Under the pieces are notes generated by a model that saw only the letters and a list, made by a program, of their open reading frames with translations, searched no databases and was not told where the DNA came from. Made by a program: the position numbers and the translations under genes. Below are positions 1-7,762 of a stretch of DNA of 64,000 bases, piece after piece. Numbering within the stretch: position 1 is the stretch's first letter; every line of letters begins with the position of its first letter. Source of the stretch: Devosia indica. Lineage in GTDB: Bacteria > Pseudomonadota > Alphaproteobacteria > Rhizobiales > Devosiaceae. The stretch covers positions 1-64,000 of the forward strand of contig NZ_PYVZ01000005.1 in the NCBI RefSeq assembly GCF_003056405.1. Direction: 5' to 3'.

Positions 1-131
1 ATCAAGCGCGCCATCGCCGTTGCCGGCGTTGCTTCAACACTCAGGGCGATAACAGGATGAAGGGAGCCTAGGTGCTCCATCGCAAATTACCTGAGCCAAC
101 AGCCGCGCGGAGTTCTCACACAGCCTCGGGC
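1..131 (+). mobile_element. 3' end of an IS1182-type insertion sequence
   Basis: The window opens inside a reading frame whose last 19 codons (1-60, stop TGA) read IKRAIAVAGVASTLRAITG. This resembles the C-terminal helix of IS1182-family transposases, which often end in 'N-(I/L/M)KR-(A/V)I-..-G'. About 50 bases further on, 111-131 carries GGAGTTCTCACACAGCCTC, which matches with one change the outer end of the second IS fragment in this window (near 4290-4308) and reads outward in the same sense. I infer that the element extends left of the window and that 131 is near its right terminus. The transposase identity of so short a tail is tentative; the matching end sequence is what I see directly. 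Confidence 0.5.
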
Positions 132-357
132 GCTTTGCCGATCGGCAAGTGTCAGCCCCATTTCTGCCGTTTGCGGGATAGCAAGACACGCCGACTGTAG
201 CTTAATAAGGCACCGGTTCAGTCGTCCAATCCCTGCAATGCCCCTTCGCAGATCAGCGGAGATGATTGAAACGCGCAGCAGTCGATCAGGCGAGCTTCTT
301 CCTGAACGCCTTGCTTGGTGTCGCCAGCGGAGGAAGTCTGCTGCCTTCGAACATCAC

Positions 358-1266
358 CTAAAGAGTGTTCTCAACCCGAGATGAATTGGACTGTTCAGCC
401 TCGGATTCTGCCTGCCGCGCCAGATCGTGCATTCGGCTCATGAGATCGCAGGTAATCTGGCGCTCCAGCGTCTCGGCAGCATTGCTGGGGCAGAACAGGG
501 TGATGGCGACGCGGTACTTTCCGATGTCGGTGGTGCCAAAACGCACAGACACTAGTGCATCTTTGAGGTCGACAGCGCTGCGCCGCTCGATGGAGGCATT
601 GACATGCTCGGCCTGCGCTCGGTGGGGAGCGTAGTGCTGATCGACGGTCGCCTCGATCATGTCTCGGTGCCCGAACACATTCGTGGTCGGCTCGAGCGTC
701 AGCGAAAAACTATGATAGATGAAATCTCGCAAAAGTGAGAAATTGCGCACCGGCGTGTTGAGCAAGATGCTGTTGGGGATCACAACGGTCCGACCGGTGA
801 ACTGAAAATATTGGACGTTGCCATCGAATTCATGCAATGCGGTGACGAAGATGTTGTGGTCCACAACCTCGCCTCGCGAATTGCCGATTTCGATCCGATC
901 TCCAATGGAGAAGGATCGGGTCGAGGCACGCAGGAACGACCCTGAAAAACACAGGATAAGTTCCTTGGTCGCCACCACAAGGGCAACTGCAACAGCGGTC
1001 AGCGAAAGGGCAAAGGTGCGAAGTTGCGGGGCCCAGATCAGCACCAGGCCAATCACGCCCAGGAGGAACAAGACGTTGCGGATCGTTGCGGACCAGCGAC
1101 GCTGAATATGCGGACTGGCTTCCGTCTTGCTCCGGAGCAAGCGGGTGGCGACCAAGCGGATCACCACCAAGAGGCCGAGCAGGGCTATCGAGGCCGCGAT
1201 GTCCAGCAGTGCGAGGCCGTCGAGTGCTGGCAGCGGCAATAAGAAATTGGTCGGGTCAGATCCCAT
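358..1266 (-). CDS. Small mechanosensitive channel, MscS family
   Basis: The 302-residue protein has three N-terminal hydrophobic segments (about 17-43, 64-82 and 87-108) followed by the MscS beta-domain. Recognisable pieces are SIGDRIEIGNSRGEV, the NIFVTALHEFDG stretch and VVIPNSILLNTPVRNFS, the family's 'IPN..l' signature. MscS channels sit in the inner membrane and release solutes on hypo-osmotic shock. The pore-lining helix (TAVAVALVVATKELILCFSGSF) is recognisable but less Gly/Ala-rich than in E. coli MscS, so conductance and gating may differ. The start ATG is preceded by GGAAGGA at good spacing. It is divergent from the LOV gene and lies between two IS1182 pieces, so it is probably accessory. 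Confidence 0.85.
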   Translation of the reverse strand: MGSDPTNFLLPLPALDGLALLDIAASIALLGLLVVIRLVATRLLRSKTEASPHIQRRWSATIRNVLFLLGVIGLVLIWAPQLRTFALSLTAVAVALVVATKELILCFSGSFLRASTRSFSIGDRIEIGNSRGEVVDHNIFVTALHEFDGNVQYFQFTGRTVVIPNSILLNTPVRNFSLLRDFIYHSFSLTLEPTTNVFGHRDMIEATVDQHYAPHRAQAEHVNASIERRSAVDLKDALVSVRFGTTDIGKYRVAITLFCPSNAAETLERQITCDLMSRMHDLARQAESEAEQSNSSRVENTL

Positions 1267-1426
1267 TTATTCCTTCCATCATGAAGTCTGTACCCATATC
1301 AACCCAACAGCTTGCAAACCGAGCGGCGCGATCTTCGTGGCATAGTCGGCATACTTGTCCGCCCGCACCTGTGCTATCATAGCGATAGCCAAACATTCGA
1401 ACCGATTGCATCTGGTCTGCGGAACA

Positions 1427-1885
1427 ATGACGCTCACAAGGCACGCCCTCCCTGGGCCCGAAATTTCCGACGCAAAGCTCGATCCTTCGATCCAAGCTTT
1501 GACGTTGTCTGATGTTCGCATGCCTGGTGCACCGCTCGTCTACGTGAACCGCGGCTTTGAAAAAATGACAGGTTATGAACGCAGCGAAGTCATCGGGCAA
1601 AATTGTCGCTTTCTTCAAGGGCCAGATACGAGCTCAGACGCCATCGCGCAAATGAGGGCTGCAATCGCCAGTGGCGCCCCCTTGATCGTGGACGTGCTAA
1701 ACTACCGAAAGAACGGCACTCCATTCTGGAACCGGCTCTCGCTGACGCCGGTCAAGGATCCTATGGGCAGAGCAACGCACTATATCGGCATCCAGAGTGA
1801 CATTACACGAATGCGTTTCTTGCAAGAGCGTCTTCAGTTGATTGCACTTGACCTTGCGGCCACAGAAAAACACGAGCTCGACTGA
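1427..1885 (+). CDS. Short LOV-domain blue-light photosensor
   Basis: A 152-residue protein that is almost entirely one PAS/LOV domain. The diagnostic LOV motif GQNCRFLQG is intact, with the photoactive cysteine at about residue 60 (the residue that forms the flavin C4a adduct in blue light). NYRKNGTPFWNRLSLTPV and the terminal GIQSDIT also fit LOV. A ~25-residue helix follows, with no kinase, GGDEF or HTH output domain, so this is a 'short LOV' protein that would signal through dimer or partner interaction. I chose ATG 1427 because homology-like sequence begins after it; an in-frame ATG at 1355 would add 24 atypical residues. The upstream ribosome site is weak. It faces away from the MscS gene across a shared 160-base upstream region. 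Confidence 0.82.
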   Translation: MTLTRHALPGPEISDAKLDPSIQALTLSDVRMPGAPLVYVNRGFEKMTGYERSEVIGQNCRFLQGPDTSSDAIAQMRAAIASGAPLIVDVLNYRKNGTPFWNRLSLTPVKDPMGRATHYIGIQSDITRMRFLQERLQLIALDLAATEKHELD

Positions 1886-2256
1886 GCCCCAATTTCGGAA
1901 TTCGGCACGCGGTATCACCCTTTACCATAAAGGCCGTGCGGTCGATTCCCTGGACAGAGCCTTGGAATGGACTGGGATGCGTCCGGCGATATCGTGGTGG
2001 CCAGCTGGGCGTTCGGCTGCGGAAATGCGGTGAAAACTTCACGCGCAATCCTAAACCCGTTCTGCAAGGCCACATTGAGAGGATCTGCCGGTCGACTTGG
2101 CGAAATTTGCATGCCAAGTTTTTGCAGTATGCTTGATGTTCAACATACGCGATCCGGCCGTCGCGGAAAGCTCCTGCAGCAGGAAGCCCCAGTTTCGCCG
2201 ACGCCGCGAGTTTGGCGACACGTTCCAAACGCTCAAATACAGGAGCACGAAATTTG
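1886..2256. other. 371-base gap with no supportable gene
   Basis: No frame here has a convincing start, ribosome site and family motif. On the minus strand, fragments in two different frames look protein-like (around 2190-2060 and 2110-1920), which could be a decayed, frameshifted gene, but I cannot assign them. The right end carries the ribosome site (AGGAG, 2241-2245) of the exchanger gene. Confidence 0.4.
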
Positions 2257-3237
2257 ATGGAGATCTGGGTACCGCTCTTTGGAGGGCTTGTCCTTTTGAT
2301 CTTGGGCGGCGAACTGCTTGTGCGTGGCGCCGTGCAGGTTGCGACCCGTCTTGGTGTGTCGCCGCTAGTGATTGGACTGACCCTTGTCGGTTTTGGCACC
2401 TCTGCTCCGGAACTGGTCACCTCAGTGCAAGCAGCGCTCGCAAATGCGCCAGGCATCGCCTATGGCAACATCGTAGGTTCAAATATCGCAAATACGCTGC
2501 TGATCGCAGGTGTTGCAGCCACAATAAGCCCGATGATTATTGCCTCAACGGCGCTGAAACGCGATGGCGTTGTCATGCTTGCCGTCGTGACAGCCTTTGC
2601 CGCGATCGCATTTATTGTGCCGCTTGGCCGGGGCATTGGCGTCGTCTTTGTCGGTGCGCTTGTCGCCTATGTCTATCTTGCGTTCCGGCAAGAGCAATCA
2701 TCAGCTCCCGATGGCCATGGGGCAATCTATGACAAGAGCCTCGCGCTACAAGAGACCGATACTGGCGTTGTACCGCCAGCGAAGATGGGCGGCTCCCTCC
2801 TCGTCTCAGGGCTGATCGCTTTGGGCGGTCTTGTCCTGGTCATTCTCGGCGGGCGGTTTCTCGTTGATGGGGCGGTATCACTGGCGCGCGGTTTAGGCAT
2901 TGCGGAGACAGTCATTGGGTTGACCATTGTCGCGGTTGGCACGTCCATGCCCGAACTTGTAACCTCGGTTGTTGCCGGCCTCCGCAAGCAGGGCGATGTA
3001 GCGTTCGGAAACATCATAGGCTCGAACATCTATAACATCCTCGGCATCGGTGGCGTTACAGCCCTGATTGCACCTGGCGCAGTCCCCGCTGAGATTGTCG
3101 GCTTCGACAATCTCGTCATGGTCGGTGTATCTCTGGTGCTCGTACTCTTCGCGTGGACCGGACTGCGGATCGGCCGCAGGGAAGGGGCAGTTCTACTTGC
3201 CGGATACGTTGCCTATATCTATTTCGTCTGGCCGTAG
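2257..3237 (+). CDS. CaCA-family calcium/sodium:proton exchanger (YrbG type)
   Basis: A 326-residue, highly hydrophobic protein with the two-fold repeat of the Ca2+:cation antiporter superfamily. The first alpha-repeat shows GFGTSAPELVTS followed by GNIVGSNIANTLLI; the second shows AVGTSMPELVTSV followed by GNIIGSNIYNILGI. The acidic residue of each PEL motif is the known ion ligand. A hydrophilic loop (about residues 145-175) separates the halves. ATG 2257 is chosen because AGGAG lies 12 bases upstream; an upstream in-frame start at 2212 would add a charged tail not seen in the family. Exchange of Ca2+ for Na+ or H+ across the inner membrane is expected. It sits in the island segment between IS remnants. 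Confidence 0.9.
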   Translation: MEIWVPLFGGLVLLILGGELLVRGAVQVATRLGVSPLVIGLTLVGFGTSAPELVTSVQAALANAPGIAYGNIVGSNIANTLLIAGVAATISPMIIASTALKRDGVVMLAVVTAFAAIAFIVPLGRGIGVVFVGALVAYVYLAFRQEQSSAPDGHGAIYDKSLALQETDTGVVPPAKMGGSLLVSGLIALGGLVLVILGGRFLVDGAVSLARGLGIAETVIGLTIVAVGTSMPELVTSVVAGLRKQGDVAFGNIIGSNIYNILGIGGVTALIAPGAVPAEIVGFDNLVMVGVSLVLVLFAWTGLRIGRREGAVLLAGYVAYIYFVWP

Positions 3238-3567
3238 GCTCTGGCTCCTATCTTCGCAGCATCGGCAGCCGAAGAGCGGCGACAAAGTATGAATCCTAGT
3301 CTGGCGGTCGCGCACATCGTGACAAAGGTTGTCTTCGCACGCAATTCAGCAGCGGCCAAACCACCTGACCTCTGATGGTCGCGCCCAGGCTTGGCACGCG
3401 CGCCGTCACGCTGTGGCACTCAACCTATGACCATATCTATTGGCGTGCAGACCGTGTCCTTGCTGACGGTAAGGGCAACGGGCGCATCTATGGTCGCGTA
3501 TGCCTCATAGTGCGGGCCGCATCTTGCGGGCCAGGGGCAGTCCACCGCGGTTCGATTGGCGATTGGA
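3238..3567. other. 330-base gap, no gene seen
   Basis: This is the stretch between the exchanger stop and the stop of the broken GGDEF gene, which converge on it. Only short frames without motifs or ribosome sites occur, and no obvious terminator hairpin with a T-run was found. Confidence 0.4.
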
Positions 3568-3990
3568 TCATGCGATGACGGCTGGCGCCGGGAGTAAGGT
3601 CGAAGCCCGGACCCGATTGCGTCCTTCATCCTTGGAGCGATAGAGCGCACGGTCAGCGCGTCCCATAGCATCATCTGGATTGTGATCGCCCTTTCGTAGA
3701 GCCGTCACACCGATGCTTGCAGTCAGGTTGATCGTTCCAGTTTCTACGTCCAGTGTAGATGAGGCGATCAGTGCGCGCAAACGCTCCGCGACCATGATGG
3801 CACCCCACTCATCAGTGCTGGGTAAAAGGACTGCGAACTCCTCCCCGCCAATCCGCGCTAACAGATCACGACGACGGATAGCGCACCTAAATTGCCCTGC
3901 AACGTGGCGAAGGGCTTCGTCGCCGGCCGCGTGTCCGTGTGTGTCGTTGATGGCTTTGAAGTGATCTAGGTCGACGATAAATAGACAGCC
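3568..3990 (-). pseudogene. GGDEF-domain diguanylate cyclase, 5'-truncated remnant
   Basis: Reading leftward from about 3985, one frame gives LFIVDLDHFKAINDTHGH, then AAGDEALRHVAGQF, RRRDLLARIGGEEFAVLL, and finally LTASIGVTALRKG and MGRADRALYRSKDEGRNRV to the stop at 3568. That is the greater part of a GGDEF domain: metal-binding D, the GGEEF catalytic loop and the C-terminal helix. Synthesis of c-di-GMP would be expected of an intact protein. The N-terminal part, including the first helix of the GGDEF fold and any sensor domain, is absent. The frame runs directly into IS1182-type transposase sequence, so the gene was cut. An internal ATG at 3795 could restart only a non-catalytic fragment. 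Confidence 0.8.
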
Positions 3991-4247
3991 TCGCGCTCAA
4001 GCTTCCGGCTCGACGTCAGCTGATGCAGGTAGCCATAGACATAGAGCTTGAGCATCGTGCTGGGCGCGTAGCCGGGTCTGCCGGTCGATGCCGGCTGCAC
4101 GCGGGCAAAGCCGAGTTCGGCCAGCTCGAGTTCATCCACGAAGGCGTCAATGATGCGGACCGGGTTGTCAGCATCCACATAGTCTTCCAGACACGCCGGC
4201 AAAAAGCTCGCCTGGTCACGGTCTGCAACTTCAACGAAACGTCCCAT
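3966..4247 (-). pseudogene. IS1182-family transposase, N-terminal fragment
   Basis: The 93-codon frame encodes a recognisable IS1182-type transposase beginning: ACLEDYVDADNPVRIIDAFV, then LGFARVQPASTGRPGYAP and MLKLYVYGYLHQLTSSRKLE. Full-length relatives are about 450 residues and carry a DDE catalytic core; here family resemblance stops after KLEREA (near 3990) and the frame ends in the GGDEF remnant, so it cannot transpose. The start ATG has GGAGG about 7 bases upstream, as in intact copies. It lies within the IS fragment 3988-4310. Confidence 0.85.
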
Positions 4248-4310
4248 GCGGCACCTCCGAAGCAGTGCTAAATCATAGCATCATCGGGAGTTTTCACACA
4301 GCCTCCACCC
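3988..4310 (-). mobile_element. IS1182-type element, 5'-end fragment
   Basis: This span holds the transposase beginning plus the upstream end of the element. Bases 4288-4308 read GGGAGTTTTCACACAGCCTC outward, the same end as at 111-131 with one C/T difference. The element is missing its 3' two-thirds. Its left break falls in a GGDEF gene and its right end abuts the truncated ATPase gene. The exact terminal base cannot be set without a reference copy. Confidence 0.7.
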
Positions 4311-4346
4311 CAAAGCTGACAGACCGCTTCCGGCCAAATCTGGTGC

Positions 4347-7085
4347 GTGGTTCGACATCGAAAGGTTCCTGACGGCCAGGCGTTCGACGAGTATGCCGCC
4401 AAACTCTCGCGCGACCTGCGGGACGAATGGACCAAGATCCACGGCCGTTTCGTCGACCTGCCGGTCAATGTCGGGGCCGAGGAGCAGATCGCGATCCTAT
4501 CGCGGGCGGTCAACGGTTCGCCGTCGGATGATTCTCACACCTCGGCGGCTACTGCGGTGGCCGCTTCGATCTCTTCCGGGCGCCCCGAGTTCGTGAAGTC
4601 CCTGGCCGATCTTCTGGCCGGGTGCTGGCCGCTTCACTCCGCCACCGCGGCGCTTCTCGGTCCGATTTCCCGGCGCCGGTTCGGACAGAACCAGCGCAGT
4701 ATCTTCGGCTTCCTCAACTCGGCCGAACCGTTCGGCTTCCGCGAATTCCTGCGCACCGCATCCGAGGGGATGTTCACGCCCGATCGGCTGTGGGACTACC
4801 TCCGCGTGAACCTCGAGCCGGCGATCCTGTCCTCTCCCGACGGGCACCGCTGGGCGGTGGCTGCCGAGGGGATAGACCGGTGTGCCGCCATGGGCGGGGA
4901 CGAGCTGCACCTGAGGCTCCTCAAGACCATTGCGGTGATCGACCTTTTCAGGGAGCGGTCGGGGCTCGTCGCTTCCGAGGCCGTGATCGGTTCGTGCTTC
5001 CCCGGCACCGACCTGGCCGATGCCATGCGCCAGCTGGTGCAATGGTCGATCATCGTCTTCAAGAAGTTCATCGGCGCCTATGCCGTTTACGCCGGCAGCG
5101 ACTTCGACATCGAGGCGGCCATCGAGCAGGAGGTCGCGGAGCGGCCGTCCCTCGATATGGCGCTGGTGCGGTCGCTTTCCGGCCTGCAGCCGGTGCTCTG
5201 CAAGAGCCACTACCACAGGACCGGCGCCCTGCGCTGGTTCGACATGGACATCGTGTTGTCGAGCGGGATCGAGAAGCACCTCGAAACCTACAGGCCGGCC
5301 GAAGGTACCATCGGGCAGTTCGTCCTCGTCGTCACGGACGGCGGAGAAACGACTTCCGCTCTCGGCAGGAAGCTGAGGGGGCTCGGCCGCAACGACGCCG
5401 AGTGGGACATGGTCTTCGGTGTCGCCGACAACACCGACTATCTGCTGAACCTTGCCCGCGAGGTGCAGGCACTCGGTCGTGTACGTGCCCATCCCGACCT
5501 ACAGGGCGATCCGGTGGCCCGTCGCGAGGTTTCCGCCCGCCTTGCCGGCGCCCAGGGCATGTTCGAAACCGAGGTCAATCGCGCCTTCGAGCGGGTGACC
5601 TGGTATTCGGGTAAACACCCGCCCGAGGTCCGGCCGCTCCGGCAGGTCAGCCGGATGGCATCCGAATTCGCGGACGCCAGATACGTCGAGACGCCGTTGC
5701 TCCACAACGAATTGCTGAACCGCATCAAGCCGTCCAGCAACGCCGTGGCGGCGCAGAACGTGCTCCTCAAGCGCATGGTGTCCGACGGTCACCGCGAAAA
5801 ACTTGGCATCGAGGGCTACCCCGCCGAGGGCGGTCTCTACCTGTCCCTGCTCGCCAAGACCGGCCTGCACGTCAAGGTCGACGGGACATACGGCTTCCAT
5901 GACCCGCGAGCTTCGCGGAAGGATCCGGCCAGGCTGGGTCCGCTGTGGAACGCGGCAGAGAAATACCTCAAGGCGAACCATCAGCGCTCCGTGCCCCTTT
6001 CGGAGATCTACGACCTCTGGGCGGCCAAGCCGTTCGGCGTCAAACGCGGCGTGATGCCGGTCCTGGCGATAGCCTTCATGATGACCGCCCGGGCGTCGCT
6101 GGCCTTTTACCGGACCAGCATCTTCCAGCCCTTCGTGCGCGATATAGACATCGACTACCTCGTCAAGGATTCCTCCACGATCCAGCTGCGGTGGATGGAC
6201 CTCAAGGAGGATGCTCGCGAGCTCCTCTCCGGGCTCGCCGGTGTCGTGCGGGACATCGACCGGCAGAACGCCCTGATGAACCTCGAGCCGATCGATGTCG
6301 GTCGCGGGCTCGTGGCCATCTACGACCGCCTGCCGCCTTGGACCAAGCGCACCCAGCGTCTGTCGTCGTACGCGGCGGCGGTCCGGGGCGTATTCAAAAA
6401 GGCCTCGGATCCGAACGCACTGATCTTCAACGACCTGCCGGGGCTGTTCGCTGTCGAAGGCAAGACCGACAGCGATGCCGTCATCGCCAATGTGCGCGAA
6501 GGGTTGGAAGAGCTCGTCTCCGCCCATCCCGACATGCTGCACCGGCTGCGCTCCAACCTGCTGGCCGAGTTGCAGGTGCCGAATGCCTCCCCTAATGCGA
6601 TCGCCGATCTCAGGTCCAGGGCGGAGAACATCCGGGACCTCGCCGGCGACTTCCAGTTGGAAGCGTTCGTCGGCCGTATCGCCACGCTGCAGGGCACCGA
6701 CGAGGATATCGAAGGCCTGGCGAGCCTGGCGGCGAACCGGCCGATGCGGGACTGGTCGGATGCGGATATCGACCGCGCGGCGGTGGGTCTGGCGGACCTG
6801 GCGCGCAGGTTCAACAAGGCCGAGGCCTTCGCTCATGTCAAGGGCCGTAAGGACAAGCGCGAGGCGATGGCATTCGTGGTCAATGTCGCGGGGCGGTCGG
6901 CGCCCGTTATGGAAGAGTTCGACGTCGGCGAGGCGGAAGGTGAAGTCGTCGACCGCCTCGTCGACACGCTTGCCTCGCAGCTTGCCGGCTCAGACCGCAA
7001 GCTCATCCTTGCGGCCATCACCCGGTACGGCGCAAGGCTCGTCACCGAGCGCGAGGCGGAAACGGACAGAAAGGCGGTCAGCTGA
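4347..7085 (+). pseudogene. Defence-type large P-loop ATPase, N-terminally truncated (BrxC/PglY-like?)
   Basis: The 912-codon frame is open only from 4320, just past the IS end, and begins with GTG at 4347. I find no Walker A in it. The sequence after the missing P-loop is typical of very large AAA-like ATPases in phage-defence islands: RRRFGQNQRSIFGFL (about 110-124), NRIKPSSNAVAAQN (about 465), IYDLWAAKPFGVKRGVMPVL (about 560-580, the 'PPFGvk.GvlPvl' type motif), then a helical C-terminal half. Relatives of BrxC/PglY size are about 1,200 residues, so some 300 residues including the nucleotide site appear lost. Its TGA overlaps the ATG of the next gene (TGATG), indicating a coupled two-gene cassette. 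The family name is inference from motif style. Confidence 0.55.
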
Positions 7086-7150
7086 TGGCGGAACGGCATG
7101 TGCTTGGTTTGTCCGGCGGGCGGGACAGTGCCGCCTTGGCCGTCTATATG
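7085..7150 (+). pseudogene. PAPS-reductase/DndC-like gene, first ~22 codons only
   Basis: Translation from ATG 7085 gives MAERHVLGLSGGRDSAALAV and then YM. SGGRDSAAL is the PP-loop of the N-type ATP pyrophosphatases seen in PAPS reductase, DndC and BrxP proteins. The start overlaps the ATPase stop. After about 7150 the frame becomes nonsense (stop near 7209), while a different frame becomes integrase sequence, so the gene was cut by a recombination junction. Intact members are several hundred residues long. Proteins of this type partner with large ATPases in BREX type 4 and in phosphorothioation-like loci. No activity is expected from the fragment. Confidence 0.7.
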
Positions 7151-7557
7151 TCCCGTGCACGCCTGCACTCAAAGACATGCTGGATCGTATGGACCGCAAC
7201 GCGGCGGTAATCATGTCGACCAAGACAGGCCGAGCCTGGCAGAAGCGCTACTTCGCCGAGCAGTGGGATGAAGCGAGCAAGGCCGCTGGTATTACAGACC
7301 TGCATTTCCACGACCTCCGTGGCACCGCTGTGACCATGCTCGCTGAGGCCGGGTGCAGCGTGCCTGAGATTGCCTCCATTACCGGTCACTCCCTAAAGTC
7401 TGTGCACACGATACTCGAGAAATACATGTCGAGGACACGGGCGCTGGCGAAGTCAGCGATGACCAAGTTTGAGAACGCAAGCAGCACAGATTTTGCAAAC
7501 CGGCTGCAAACCGTCGACCGCACTGAAGCGAGAAGAGCCACTAAGCTATTGAAATAA
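7147..7557 (+). pseudogene. Tyrosine recombinase (integrase), C-terminal fragment
   Basis: The frame through 7147-7557 encodes YVPCTPALKDML, then DLHFHDLRGTAVTMLAEAG, VPEIASITGHSLKSVHTILE and KYMSRTRALAKSAM. HDLRGT supplies the catalytic H..R, GHS the second His, and Y of KYMSRT is the probable nucleophile. The N-terminal arm-binding and core domains, with the first catalytic Arg, are missing, so it is inactive by itself. Its stop lies one base from the CCA end of tRNA-Arg, the usual place for an island integrase at its attachment site. The left end is fused to the PAPS-reductase fragment. Confidence 0.85.
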
Positions 7558-7558
7558 T

Positions 7559-7635
7559 TGGCGCGCCCGAAGAGATTCGAACTCCTGACCCCCAGATTCG
7601 TAGTCTGGTGCTCTATCCAGCTGAGCTACGGGCGC
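7559..7635 (-). tRNA. tRNA-Arg(ACG)
   Basis: The minus strand folds into a complete cloverleaf: acceptor arm GCGCCCG / CGGGCGC, D-arm TAGCTCAGCTGGATAGAGCA, anticodon stem CCAGA/TCTGG around loop CTACGAA (anticodon ACG), T-loop TTCGAAT and an encoded CCA at 7559-7561. Adenosine 34 would be deaminated to inosine to read CGN codons. The 3' end touches the integrase fragment, marking it as the island attachment site. Confidence 0.97.
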
Positions 7636-7762
7636 GCAAACCGACATGTGCGGTAGGCTTATTGGATCGGTGCGTCTGGCGCTTCCGATCAAAGCGGGGC
7701 AACCCATACATGGGTGTTCTGGCCATTGCAAGCGGGGCGGTGACGATTTTCGTGGGAAGATA

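Noticed and set aside
1803-2456. 217-codon minus-strand frame upstream of the exchanger
   Set aside because: Half of it overlaps the exchanger and LOV genes; no RBS and no family. Possible decayed gene only.
5499-6836. 445-codon antisense frame in the ATPase remnant
   Set aside because: The plus frame carries the recognisable motifs; the antisense one is low-complexity.
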